Notes under the pieces: model-generated
The model's database searches: none
What the model saw: only the letters and a program-made list of their open reading frames with translations
What the model was told of the DNA's origin: nothing
NCBI RefSeq assembly: GCF_037083825.1
Contig: NZ_JBAPLU010000020.1
Location: 1 to 64,000, forward strand
Direction of reading: 5' to 3'
Origin: Klenkia sesuvii
GTDB taxonomy: Bacteria > Actinomycetota > Actinomycetes > Mycobacteriales > Geodermatophilaceae
DNA: 64,000 bases
Translations under genes and position numbers: made by a program
Part shown: positions 16,523 to 24,480 of the stretch, one piece after another
How positions within the stretch are numbered: the first letter of the stretch is position 1
How the letters are laid out: the number at the start of each line of letters is the position of its first letter

Positions 16523-17524
16523 TCAGCCGACCCGCGCACCTCCGCCGTCACGGCGGGCCGTCCTCGGGTCCACCGCCTGGACGGCGAGCTCGGCCCGTCC
16601 CCGACCGGCCTCCTTGGCCGCGTAGAGCGCGCGGTCGGCCCGGCGCATGAGCTGGGCCCCGCTCTCCCGGGGGCCCAGCTGGGCGACCCCGCACGAGGTG
16701 CCGACACCCGCGGTCGCGGCGCGCAGCCGGTCCACGAGGGCCAGGGCGCGCGGGCCGGCCCACCCGGGGAGCAGGAGGGCGAACTCGTCCCCGCCGTGCC
16801 GGGCGAGCACCGCACCGGGCGGCAGGTCGGCACGCCAGGCCTGGGCGACCCGCCGGAGCAGCTCGTCGCCCGCGGCGTGCCCTCCGGTGTCGTTGACCTG
16901 CTTGAAGTGGTCGAGGTCCAGCAGCGCCGCCGAGAGCACGGCGCCGGGGCGGACCAGCTCGCGCAGCGCCTCGTCGAAGCCACGTCGGTTGACCAGCCAG
17001 GTCAGCGGGTCCACGGTCGCCCGCGAGGCCTCGGCGACCAGCCGACGGGTGACCAGGCCGACCGTGGTGACCGCCACGAGCACCGCGGCCGCGGTGGTGG
17101 GCCGGACGTCGCCGCGCAGCAGCAGTGCCAGCAGCACCAGCAGCTCGGCCCCGACCAGGTGGGCCACCGCCCAGCGCAGCGGGAAGAAGAACACGGCGTC
17201 GACGCCGACGAAGGTGATGATGGCGGCGAACACCACCGCCGCGACGTCCCCGGGGGCGAGGAACGCGGCCAGGGCGATCAGCACGGTCGCCGCGGCCACC
17301 GGGACGTGGAAGAACGGCCGGGGAATCCGGGCCCCCCACCGGGCCAGCGCCAGGCCGCTCAGGACGGCGGTGGCACCCAGCCCCGCCACGGCCCAGCGGC
17401 GGGGTCCGTCGGGCACGCCGCCGGCCACGCCGAGCAGGCCGCACGCCCCGCCGAGCACGTAGAACAGGGCCAGCGTGTCGGCCATGACCCGCGAGGTGGC
17501 CACCTCGGGTGCGCGCCCGCTCAT
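16523..17524 (-). CDS. Membrane diguanylate cyclase (GGDEF), paralog A
   Basis: 333 aa from ATG 17524. Residues 1-165 form about six transmembrane helices (MASE-like sensor, unnamed) beginning with the sequence APEVATSRVMADTLALFYV. The GGDEF domain follows: DPLTWLVNRRGFDEAL, LLDLDHFKQVNDTGGH, ARHGGDEFALLLPG and RRADRALYAAKEAGR are all intact. It should therefore make c-di-GMP. No RxxD inhibitory site just before GGDEF. The ATG overlaps the stop of the upstream cyclase by 4 bp (ATGA), so the pair is translationally coupled. Confidence 0.92.
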   Translation of the reverse strand: MSGRAPEVATSRVMADTLALFYVLGGACGLLGVAGGVPDGPRRWAVAGLGATAVLSGLALARWGARIPRPFFHVPVAAATVLIALAAFLAPGDVAAVVFAAIITFVGVDAVFFFPLRWAVAHLVGAELLVLLALLLRGDVRPTTAAAVLVAVTTVGLVTRRLVAEASRATVDPLTWLVNRRGFDEALRELVRPGAVLSAALLDLDHFKQVNDTGGHAAGDELLRRVAQAWRADLPPGAVLARHGGDEFALLLPGWAGPRALALVDRLRAATAGVGTSCGVAQLGPRESGAQLMRRADRALYAAKEAGRGRAELAVQAVDPRTARRDGGGARVG

Positions 17525-18477
17525 GCCGGTGCCCCGGCGGCGAGCTCGACCCGGCCGCGCCCGGCCGACTTCGCCGCGTAGAGCGCACCGTCGGCGCGGC
17601 GCAGCGTCTGCGCCACCGTGTCGCCGGGGCGGTGCTCGGCGACCCCGCACGACAGCCCGATGCCGGCCAGGTGGTCGCAGACGCGCCACACGTCGGTCAC
17701 CGCCTGCTCCCCCGACCGCCCCGGGAGCAGCAGCACGAACTCGTCGCCGCCCTGCCGGGCCAGCACCGCGCCGGCGGGCAGCACCCGGGCCGGCACCGCG
17801 GCGACCCGGAGCAGCACCCGGTCACCGGCCTCGTGCCCGGCGAGGTCGTTGACCTCCTTGAAGTGGTCCAGGTCCAGCAGGGCCACCGAGAAGGTGCCGT
17901 CGGCGGCCACGAGGTCCTGCAGCCGGTCGTCGGTGCTGCGCCGGTTGGGCAGGCCGGTGAGGGGGTCGCGGCGGGCACCGAGCGCGCGCTCGGACAACCG
18001 GGCGGTCACCACCCCGAGGGCGAGCAGGATCGCGTCGAGGGCCAGGACGGTCGCCACGTGGACGTCGCCGCGCAGCAGCAGGGTGACGTTGGACAGCAGC
18101 ACCAGGGCGGGCATGTGCCGGCGCACCCAGGCCACCGGGAAGAAGTAGCTGACCTCCACCACGACCAGGCCCAGCAGCACCGACACCGCGAGCGCGGCCT
18201 GGGGCTGATCGGGCACCAGCTGGGCCAGCCCGAGGCAGACGCCCCCGGTGTGCACGAGCGCACCGAGCACCCGCCGGCGCAACCGGGGACCGACCAGCAC
18301 GAGCAGGGCGGTGCCGCCGAACCCGACGAGCAGCAGGACACCCATCGCGACGGCCCGGACGAGGTCGTACTCCAGGTCCCAGGCGACGAGGGCCCCGGCG
18401 ACGGAGGCGCCGGCCCACAGCACGGCCATGGTCTGGGCCATGACCGCGGAGCTGGTGCGCGCCGTCGGTGTCCTCAC
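17521..18477 (-). CDS. Membrane diguanylate cyclase (GGDEF), paralog B
   Basis: 318 aa from GTG 18477, chosen because VRTPTARTSSAVMAQT then aligns with the N-termini of the three paralogs in this window. Six or so transmembrane helices, then a GGDEF domain with DPLTGLPNRRSTDD, LLDLDHFKEVNDLAGHEAGD, ARQGGDEFVLLLPG and RRADGALYAAKSAGRGR, all catalytic positions present. No inhibitory RxxD site. First gene of a cyclase pair sharing a 4-bp overlap. The two may respond to different signals because their sensor helices differ. Confidence 0.92.
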   Translation of the reverse strand: MRTPTARTSSAVMAQTMAVLWAGASVAGALVAWDLEYDLVRAVAMGVLLLVGFGGTALLVLVGPRLRRRVLGALVHTGGVCLGLAQLVPDQPQAALAVSVLLGLVVVEVSYFFPVAWVRRHMPALVLLSNVTLLLRGDVHVATVLALDAILLALGVVTARLSERALGARRDPLTGLPNRRSTDDRLQDLVAADGTFSVALLDLDHFKEVNDLAGHEAGDRVLLRVAAVPARVLPAGAVLARQGGDEFVLLLPGRSGEQAVTDVWRVCDHLAGIGLSCGVAEHRPGDTVAQTLRRADGALYAAKSAGRGRVELAAGAPA

Positions 18478-18541
18478 GCGCGCCCATCGACGTCGTCGTC
18501 GGTCGCCTTGACCGGCGGTCACCCGGGCGGGGGAGGCATGC

Positions 18542-18662
18542 GGCAGGGTGGGCGCGTGCACCACATCGGGATCGACCTGGCCTGGGGCCTGAGCAAGCCG
18601 ACCGGGTTGGCGGTGCTCGACGACGGCGGCCGGCTGGTGCACGTCAGCGCCGTCCGCACCGA
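18542..18662 (+). repeat. 121-bp direct repeat, left copy
   Basis: Matches 19469-19589 at 118 of 121 positions. It covers 14 bp of leader plus the first codons of the DUF429-RelA-like gene. The matching stops two bases into codon 36. Confidence 0.93.
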
Positions 18663-18672
18663 TCACCCGTAG
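18556..18672 (+). pseudogene. Truncated duplicate of the DUF429-RelA-like gene 5' end
   Basis: Starts with the same GTG as the intact gene at 19483 and encodes the same first 35-36 residues (GIDLAWGLSKPTGLAVLDDG). It then runs into unrelated sequence, adding His-Pro and a TAG stop at 18670-18672. Only the extreme N-terminus of the RNase H-like domain is present, so it cannot be functional. Its 3' end overlaps the end of the minus-strand small ORF at 18663. Confidence 0.9.
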
Positions 18673-18827
18673 AGGACATCGCCGTCGTCGCGCTGGCTGA
18701 ACTCTGCCCGGTCGACCATGTCGCCCGGGCCAGGCATCGACTTCTCCTCCGTGTCGACCAACGCCTGCGGTGTGACCTCCGCAGGTTCCTCGTCGGGGGC
18801 GGACTCTGAACGGTCAGGCTCGGTCAC
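18663..18827 (-). CDS. Small acidic protein, 54 aa, second gene of inserted cassette
   Basis: Not flagged by a standard length cut-off. GTG 18827 is preceded by AGGAG with 8-nt spacing. The product is strongly acidic (EPDRSESAPDEEPAEV, then DRAEFSQRDDGDVLYG) with no Cys and no hydrophobic segment; probably intrinsically disordered. It starts 12 bp after the membrane-protein stop codon, so the two form one transcription unit. Possible partner or inhibitor of the membrane protein, by position only. Confidence 0.55.
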   Translation of the reverse strand: MTEPDRSESAPDEEPAEVTPQALVDTEEKSMPGPGDMVDRAEFSQRDDGDVLYG

Positions 18828-18839
18828 CGGCTCATCTCC

Positions 18840-19433
18840 TCACGTCAGCCGAGCAGTGCAGGTCAAAACCATCGCCAGCCCCAAGCACCACGTGGCCAAC
18901 TTCACCCAGTCGGACTTGGCGACCAGGTTGGGTGCGTTCTCGGCGAAGGCTTGCACCTTGGCGCGGAGCACGACATCACTCACCTGTCGCGGCTGCTTGT
19001 CGAGCAGTGCGAGCAGCTTGTCCGGGGCGGGGGCGTTGCTCCAGCTGCGTGCAGCCAGTGCAGCTAGGCCCATGATCACCACGCCGGCGTGAGCCACGAG
19101 CGCCGCCGCCACCACGAAGCCTGCGGTGTCGGTGGCCAACAGGTAGGAGGCCAGCGCGATGCCGGCTGCGACCAGCCCCGCAGCCTTCGTGTCGAGCTGG
19201 GTGATCGTGGCGTGCTGCTGGTCCAGCCGGCGTCCGGCCTCATCACGCAGCAGATCGACGACCTGCGGGTCGGATGCATCGAGCTGCTGGGCCGTCGCGG
19301 CGGGCACCTGGTCGACGCGGGTCTCCGTGCAGCGCCTGGGCGGCAGCAAACCGGCCACCCGGTGCCGAACCGGCCCGCGGTCAGCGTCGTCTCCCTGAGC
19401 CACGAACCGGACTGTGCCACGGGCCCCCGACAT
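18840..19433 (-). CDS. Multi-helix membrane protein, SLATT/Pycsar-effector-like (tentative)
   Basis: 197 aa from ATG 19433. Residues 1-75 are soluble and charged. LDQQHATITQLDTKAAGLVAAG leads into two close transmembrane helices (about 93-140), then a loop (SWSNAPAPDKLLALLDKQP) and helix, and a final transmembrane segment at the C-terminus (ATWCLGLAMVLTC). A 'xxxDxKA' just before the first helix and a C-terminal membrane segment recall SLATT and PycTM effector proteins of nucleotide-signalling defence systems. No nucleotide cyclase is adjacent, so the assignment is weak. Lies inside the 121-bp direct repeats. Confidence 0.6.
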   Translation of the reverse strand: MSGARGTVRFVAQGDDADRGPVRHRVAGLLPPRRCTETRVDQVPAATAQQLDASDPQVVDLLRDEAGRRLDQQHATITQLDTKAAGLVAAGIALASYLLATDTAGFVVAAALVAHAGVVIMGLAALAARSWSNAPAPDKLLALLDKQPRQVSDVVLRAKVQAFAENAPNLVAKSDWVKLATWCLGLAMVLTCTARLT

Positions 19434-19468
19434 TCCTGACCCTCGGCCACCACCTCCGTTCCCGACAA

Positions 19469-19589
19469 GGCAGGGTGGGCGCGTGCACCACATCGGGATC
19501 GACCTGGCCTGGGGCCTGAGCAAGCCGACCGGGCTGGCGGTACTCGACGACGGCGGCCGGTTGGTGCACGTCAGCGCCGTCCGCACCGA
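19469..19589 (+). repeat. 121-bp direct repeat, right copy
   Basis: Right-hand copy of the repeat, forming the leader and first codons of the intact gene. Copy-to-copy distance is 927 bp, so recombination between copies would remove the membrane-protein cassette exactly and leave one intact gene. Confidence 0.93.
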
Positions 19590-21204
19590 CGACGAGGTGC
19601 TGGCCGCGTTGGAGCCCTACGTCGCCGGTCCGTGCATCGTCGCGATCGACGCACCGCTGCTGGTGACCAACGAGACCGGCAACCGGCGGGCCGAGCGCGA
19701 GCTGAACGCCGACTTCGCGAAGTTCCAGGCCGGGGCGCACCCCACTAACCAGGGCAAGCCCGAGTTCACCGACGGCGACACCCGGGGTGGTCGGCTGGTG
19801 CGCAAGCTGGGCCTGGACCCCGACCCGCGCTCGGGTCGCGCGCGGCGCGCGGTCGAGGTCTACCCGCACGCGGCGACGGTGGCGCTGTTCCGGCTGGGCC
19901 GGACGCTGAAGTACAAGAACAAGCCCGGGCGCACCGTCGACGGCCTGCGCGCCGAGCTGCTGGTGCTGATGGGCCACCTCGAGGGCGTGCCCGAGCTGCA
20001 CCTCGGCCCCGCGTGGGTGGCCCTGCGCACCGCGGTGGAGAACGCCACGCGCAAGAGCGAGCTGCGGGTGGTGGAGGACCAGGTCGACGCGGTGGTGTGC
20101 GCCTACACGGGGTGGATCGCCGTCCGTCGTCCCGAGGAGGTGACCACCTACGGCAACGCCGCCGAGGGGGCGATCGTGACCCCGACGCTGCCCCCGGACC
20201 TGGTGCCCGGGCCGGCGCCGGTCGCGGTCGACCCGGCGCTGGCGGCGATCCAGGCCTACGCCGACGGGTTCGCCGGCACCGCCGCGGCCGCCGAGCAGGC
20301 GCTCGCGCTGGTCACCGGGCTGCTCGACGAGGCCGGCATCAACTACCTGTCGATCACCGGGCGGGCCAAGACGGTCGCCTCCTTCGCCGAGAAGGCGACC
20401 CGCGAGGTCGACGGCGTGCGGCTGTACCCGGACCCGGCGCGCGACATCGGGGACACCGTCGGCGTGCGGGTGATCCTGTACGTGCAGAGCGACGTGGTCG
20501 CCGTCGCCGACCTGCTCGGTGACCAGGTGGTCGTGCACGACGACCGCGACCTGGGCTCGCAGACCGCGCGCGAGGGGCGCTTCGGCTACTCCAGCCGGCA
20601 CCTGCAGATCGGGCTGGACGCCGCCCGCGCCGCCGAGTGGCCGGCCCTGGTCGACCGGCGGGTGCAGGTGCAGGTGCGCACCGTGCTGCAGCATGCGTGG
20701 GCCGAGTTCGAGCACGACATCCGCTACAAGGGCACCGTGCCGGCCGAGCACGCCTCGGAGTTCGACCGCCGGTTCACCCTCGCCGCCGGGTTGCTGGAGC
20801 TGGCCGACCAGGAGTTCACCGCCATCCGCGACCGGCTGCGCTCCCCCGTGGCCGCGGCCGCCGAGGACGACCCGGACGACCCGCGCATCGCCCCCCGCGA
20901 GCTCGGCGCCTTCCTGGCCGGGCAGTACGCCGACGCCGGGTGGTCGCGCCCCGACCACTACGACTGGATCTCGGGGTTGCTGCTGGAGCTGGGCATCACG
21001 TCGCTGGTGGAGCTGGGCGAGGTGCTGCGGACGGCGGACGAGGTCGGCATCGCCGAGCGCATGGGGTACCGCTACCCGCCCGGTGCCGTGCGCCGCCTCG
21101 ACGACGCCCTGCTGGCCGGCTTCGGGCAGCGCTACGTCGACCTGCACGGCAACGCCCACCGCCGCGCCGCCCTCGCCGCCCGTCTGGACAAGCTCACGGG
21201 CTGA
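19483..21204 (+). CDS. DUF429 RNase H-like domain fused to RelA/SpoT-like nucleotidyltransferase domain
   Basis: 573 aa from GTG 19483. Residues 1-225 match DUF429: GIDLAWG with its Asp, VAIDAPLLV, NQGKPEF and EDQVDAVVCAYTG, an RNase H-like predicted nuclease fold. Residues about 250-470 match the (p)ppGpp synthetase domain: GRAKTVASFAEKA (Lys296), DTVGVRV, GYSSRHLQI (Gly368) and VQVQVRT followed by QHAWAEFEHDIRYKG. The normally acidic first residue of ExQxRT appears to be Gln395, which may abolish synthesis. The C-terminal 100 residues are helical. The N-terminal end is duplicated upstream. Confidence 0.88.
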   Translation: MHHIGIDLAWGLSKPTGLAVLDDGGRLVHVSAVRTDDEVLAALEPYVAGPCIVAIDAPLLVTNETGNRRAERELNADFAKFQAGAHPTNQGKPEFTDGDTRGGRLVRKLGLDPDPRSGRARRAVEVYPHAATVALFRLGRTLKYKNKPGRTVDGLRAELLVLMGHLEGVPELHLGPAWVALRTAVENATRKSELRVVEDQVDAVVCAYTGWIAVRRPEEVTTYGNAAEGAIVTPTLPPDLVPGPAPVAVDPALAAIQAYADGFAGTAAAAEQALALVTGLLDEAGINYLSITGRAKTVASFAEKATREVDGVRLYPDPARDIGDTVGVRVILYVQSDVVAVADLLGDQVVVHDDRDLGSQTAREGRFGYSSRHLQIGLDAARAAEWPALVDRRVQVQVRTVLQHAWAEFEHDIRYKGTVPAEHASEFDRRFTLAAGLLELADQEFTAIRDRLRSPVAAAAEDDPDDPRIAPRELGAFLAGQYADAGWSRPDHYDWISGLLLELGITSLVELGEVLRTADEVGIAERMGYRYPPGAVRRLDDALLAGFGQRYVDLHGNAHRRAALAARLDKLTG

Positions 21205-21246
21205 CCGCGCACTGCTGCCGTTCGGCCCGGGCCGGTGCGGACGGTG

Positions 21247-22152
21247 TCAGTCGTAGGGGTTCGTGAGGACGGCGCGCGCCTCCACCGCGACCAGCTGGAC
21301 GACGGGACCGTCGGTGGTGGTCGTGCCGGCCACCTCGACCGGGGCGCTGCCGTCGACGGTGAACGTGCCGCCCCAGGTCACGGTCAGGTAGCTGTCGTAG
21401 GTACCCGAGGTGTAGTCGTAGGTGACCGTCTGGTCCGGGTACGGAGCGCCGGGTCCCTCGGAGGTGACGACCGCGCCGCCGTCGCCGGTGTGCCAGGTGA
21501 ACTCCCGCGCCTCGGCGGTGATGACCACCTGGAAGCCGCGGATGTCGACGGTGAACACCTGCTCCACCGGGGCGTCGGTGAAGAAGATGGTCGGCAGCCC
21601 GACCAGGACGGTGCCCCCGGGCGGCTGAACGGACGTCGTCAACTGCGGCAGCGGCAGCGCCTTGAAGTACTGGAACACCTCCGCCGGCGTCGGCGCCGGG
21701 TTCAGCTCCGTGACGTCGACGCAGGTTGTCCCCTCTGTCACCCAGGGCCCATACCCCGCCCCGACTGCTACGCCGGGCGGGGGTCCTTGACCGTCCACCG
21801 GCCCACCCCCCTCTGTGGCGAGCCGCTGATGCTGAACGACGTACAGGCCGATTGCACGGCCCTCAACTGTCGGACAGGGGTTCGCCCCCGGGGTGCAACC
21901 TCCGAGATTTACGTCATCAACCTGACATGGCGTCTGCAGCCTCCACCGATAAGGCGGCGGAGCCGGCGGCGAATTCGACGCGACTCGCACGACGCCCGGG
22001 GCCGATACGAACGCAGCCTCAATCCCAATGGAACCCCCAGAAGCGCCGACGTCAACACAGCTCAGATTCGGACAAGGGGCGGCCAGCGCCGGAGCGGCAA
22101 AAGCTGGTAGCAACGCCAACGCGACGAGCCCGGCCACGATCGCGCGGCGCAT
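21247..22152 (-). CDS. Secreted protein, PKD-like
   Basis: 301 aa from ATG 22152, which overlaps the stop of the lipoprotein gene by one base (TGATG); an upstream ATG at 22182 is possible. Signal peptide: MRRAIVAGLVALALLPAFAAPALA. Cysteine-bearing mature N-terminus (PCPNLSCVDV), then strands with FTWHTGDGGAVVTSEGPG and TYDYTSGTYDSYLTVTWGG, which are PKD-type beta-sandwich signatures (tail WxxGDG...YxTxG). Secreted or cell-wall protein of unknown role. The base composition between about 22000 and 22500 is noticeably lower in GC than elsewhere. Confidence 0.8.
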   Translation of the reverse strand: MRRAIVAGLVALALLPAFAAPALAAPCPNLSCVDVGASGGSIGIEAAFVSAPGVVRVASNSPPAPPPYRWRLQTPCQVDDVNLGGCTPGANPCPTVEGRAIGLYVVQHQRLATEGGGPVDGQGPPPGVAVGAGYGPWVTEGTTCVDVTELNPAPTPAEVFQYFKALPLPQLTTSVQPPGGTVLVGLPTIFFTDAPVEQVFTVDIRGFQVVITAEAREFTWHTGDGGAVVTSEGPGAPYPDQTVTYDYTSGTYDSYLTVTWGGTFTVDGSAPVEVAGTTTTDGPVVQLVAVEARAVLTNPYD

Positions 22153-22721
22153 CAGCCGACTGTCAGTTGGGTCATTTGCCATGACGAGGTCTGCGGTGAC
22201 CACTCGGTCAGGCCGCCGCTGGCCGGGAACTCGGCAGCTGGGGCTGAAAGTGCTTGTTGTACGGCACCGGCCGCATCCAGCACCGTGAACTCGTCCTGCG
22301 CCAGCGACACGACGAATTCGGCCTGCGCACCGTCGAGCGTCGGCGGGGCAATGGACACGATCGAAATGGCGCCACCTTGCACGGTGAAGTTTTGCTCGGC
22401 CAACGAGCGAAGGCCCTGACTGAGAACAGCGCAAGTCTCACAACCCTGAGAAAAAGAATCCAAGTACTGAACGTCGAGATCACTCTGCGCTCGGTTTATC
22501 AGCTGTATGTAGTACCGAACGAAGGCGGCTGCGCCGGCTTCGGTTTGTTCGCGGGCTTCGGGTGGGACGGGGAAGTCGGCGGGGCCGAGGGGTTCCAGCG
22601 TGGGCTCGGCAGACGTGCTCGCCGCCGTCGGCAGGGTGTCGCTGGGGGTCCCCGGGTCCGAGCACCCGGTCAGCGCCAGACCAGCCACGGCCACCACCGT
22701 CACCCACCCGCTCCGACGCAC
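22152..22721 (-). CDS. DUF6318-type lipoprotein
   Basis: 189 aa lipoprotein: MRRSGWVTVVAVAGLALTGCS gives a lipobox LTGC with lipid-modified Cys20. A Ser/Thr/Pro linker follows, then PVPPEAREQTEAGAAAFVRYYIQLIN, a CETC pair and a compact NTF2-like domain. This pattern matches DUF6318 actinobacterial lipoproteins. It precedes and is coupled to the secreted PKD-like gene, so the two products are likely to meet at the cell surface. Function unknown. Confidence 0.8.
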   Translation of the reverse strand: MRRSGWVTVVAVAGLALTGCSDPGTPSDTLPTAASTSAEPTLEPLGPADFPVPPEAREQTEAGAAAFVRYYIQLINRAQSDLDVQYLDSFSQGCETCAVLSQGLRSLAEQNFTVQGGAISIVSIAPPTLDGAQAEFVVSLAQDEFTVLDAAGAVQQALSAPAAEFPASGGLTEWSPQTSSWQMTQLTVG

Positions 22722-22949
22722 CGCACGCTCCCGTGATCATCGACCAGTCCGCGGAGTCTATGCAGGTCGAGCGGGGGTCGGAACTCCCTGTGGACGGTGC
22801 GGCTTGCCACTCCGCCCCCGGTGCTCCCCCAGCCGGCCGCGCACCAGCGCAGGGACCGCGGGCGGTCCCGGTCGGTCAACAACCCGCGGTCGCGTCGCCC
22901 GGCGCCACATCCGAGCGGGGGCGGACGGGGCACGGCTAGGGTCGCGGCC
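22722..22949. promoter_or_regulatory. Divergent upstream region
   Basis: 228 bp between the lipoprotein gene (minus) and the TPR-like gene (plus). No gene or convincing repeat seen. It should hold the promoters of both transcription units. Confidence 0.3.
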
Positions 22950-23477
22950 GTGCGCCCGCCCCTCACCGAAGACGACCTCGAGGCCACCGAGGGGCACCGC
23001 TCCCCCGCCGCGCACCGCGAGCTGGCCGACACCCTGCTGGGGTGGGCGACCGAGGTGCACCCCGACGACGAGGTATCCACCGCGGAGGTGCTGGCCCAGG
23101 CGGGTTGGCACCTGGACCTGGCCGGGGAGACCGACGCCGCGCTCGCCGTCTTCCGCCGGTCGTTGGCCGCCGACGGCACCGTGGAGCCCGACGTCCGCTG
23201 CTCGATCGTGGCGGTGCTGCTGGCCTCCGACCGCCCCGACGAGGCACGTGCGGTGGCCGAGGACTTCCGCCGGTCGCGCCCCGCGCCGGCCGAGTGCGCG
23301 GCGATGGCGGAGGTGTTCGAGGTGGGCGGTGACCTGGAGCAGGCGGCCCGGTGGACGGCGATCGGGCTGACCCGGCTCGAGCTGACCGTGGACGACGAGC
23401 TCGACGACTGGGAGGCGGAGTACCTGCTGCGCACCCGGGCGCGGGTGCGCGCCGCCCAGGGCCTCCCGCTGGACTGA
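22950..23477 (+). CDS. Helical repeat (TPR-like) protein
   Basis: 175 aa from GTG 22950. The segments AQAGWHLDLAGETDAALAVFRRSLAADG, VAVLLASDRPDEARAVAEDF and AEVFEVGGDLEQAARWTAIGL repeat a helix-turn-helix pattern with spaced Ala/Gly/Leu, as in tetratricopeptide repeats. Such proteins act as protein-interaction scaffolds. No enzyme motif. Immediately upstream of the HAD gene (2-bp gap), so co-expressed with it. Confidence 0.75.
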   Translation: MRPPLTEDDLEATEGHRSPAAHRELADTLLGWATEVHPDDEVSTAEVLAQAGWHLDLAGETDAALAVFRRSLAADGTVEPDVRCSIVAVLLASDRPDEARAVAEDFRRSRPAPAECAAMAEVFEVGGDLEQAARWTAIGLTRLELTVDDELDDWEAEYLLRTRARVRAAQGLPLD

Positions 23478-23479
23478 CC

Positions 23480-24007
23480 GTGACCGACGCCGCGCTCCCG
23501 CCCCTGCTGCTGCTCGACGTGGACGGCGTCCTCAACGCGGTGGGCGGCACGACCCCGGGCCGCGAGCGGGGGGTGTTCGCCGGCTACACCCTGTCCTGGG
23601 ACCCGTCGGTGACCGGGCGGCTGGCCGAGTGGCACCGCGACGGCCGGGTGGAGCTGCAGTGGCTGACCACCTGGGCGCGCCACGCCGACGAGCTGCTGGC
23701 CGACCCGATGGGCCTGCCGCGCGGGCTGCGGGTGCACGAGCGCCCCGACGGCGCCGGGCCAACCGGGTTCACCGGCACCCTGGCCGGCGCCCCGCGCTGG
23801 TGGAAGCTGGCTGCGGCCCGCGCGGTGGTCGACGAGGACCCGAACCGCCGGGTCGTCTGGGTCGACGACGACCTCGCACTGCAGGCCGAGGACACCCAGG
23901 CCTGGTTGGCCGAGCACGGCCACGTGCTGGTGGTGGCCCCCGAGCTGGCCGAGGGGCTCACCCACGAGCACCTCGACGCCGTCGAGCGCTGGCTGGACGG
24001 CGAGTAG
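23480..24007 (+). CDS. HAD-superfamily protein
   Basis: 175 aa from GTG 23480. N-terminal LLLLDVDGVLN carries the HAD nucleophile motif DxDG(V), and VVWVDDDLAL near residue 125 supplies the acidic motif IV. The middle WLTTWARHADELLADPMGLPR matches the group in which a T/S-x-W motif replaces the usual motif II. No cap insertion, so probably a small phosphatase or nucleotidase of unknown substrate. Follows the TPR-like gene with a 2-bp gap. Confidence 0.85.
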   Translation: MTDAALPPLLLLDVDGVLNAVGGTTPGRERGVFAGYTLSWDPSVTGRLAEWHRDGRVELQWLTTWARHADELLADPMGLPRGLRVHERPDGAGPTGFTGTLAGAPRWWKLAAARAVVDEDPNRRVVWVDDDLALQAEDTQAWLAEHGHVLVVAPELAEGLTHEHLDAVERWLDGE

Positions 24008-24047
24008 CCGACGACGGACGGTGCGCCCGCGGCGTGTCGCGGGTCGG

Positions 24048-24374
24048 TCAGCCCCAGCTGCCGGCGCGGGCCGCGGCGGTGTTCGGGTCCTCCAGCGGGC
24101 GGTTCCACCAGCGTCCGGGGGCGGTGGGCACCGGCAAGGCGGCGCGCAGCTGCTCGTGGAGGTCGTCGTCCAGGTCGGTGCTGACGTCGTCCTCACCCGG
24201 GTCGGCCCGGCGCACGAGCGCACCGACCGCCTGCACGACCAGCGTGCCCAACCCGATGAGCAACCACAGGGTGGCCAGCGCGGACAGCGGGGGGACGAAC
24301 GAGCCGAGCAGCAGCGGGGCCACGACGCCCCACAGCAGGACGCGGGTCGAGACGGTGTCGGCGGGTCGGTCCAC
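24048..24374 (-). CDS. Small two-helix membrane protein
   Basis: 108 aa from ATG 24374. Two transmembrane segments (about 11-30 and 32-53) with a short turn, then an acidic cytosolic tail (RRADPGEDDVSTDLDDDLHEQL) and a C-terminal WWNRPLEDPNTAAARAGSWG. Family not recognised. It is convergent with the HAD gene and divergent from the HD hydrolase gene, with 106 bp upstream. Confidence 0.6.
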   Translation of the reverse strand: MDRPADTVSTRVLLWGVVAPLLLGSFVPPLSALATLWLLIGLGTLVVQAVGALVRRADPGEDDVSTDLDDDLHEQLRAALPVPTAPGRWWNRPLEDPNTAAARAGSWG

Positions 24375-24480
24375 GGGGTGCTCCAGGTGAGGGGTTCCGG
24401 TCCCGGTGTGATCGGGGCGGGCGCCACCGCGGTTGAGCGGTCCTCACCCGTTCGCGGGGGGGGCCGCTAGCGTCGGGCCC

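Noticed and set aside
19381..21159. 592-aa open frame on the minus strand
   Set aside because: Antisense to the DUF429-RelA-like gene with no family motifs; the plus-strand reading carries all known motifs.
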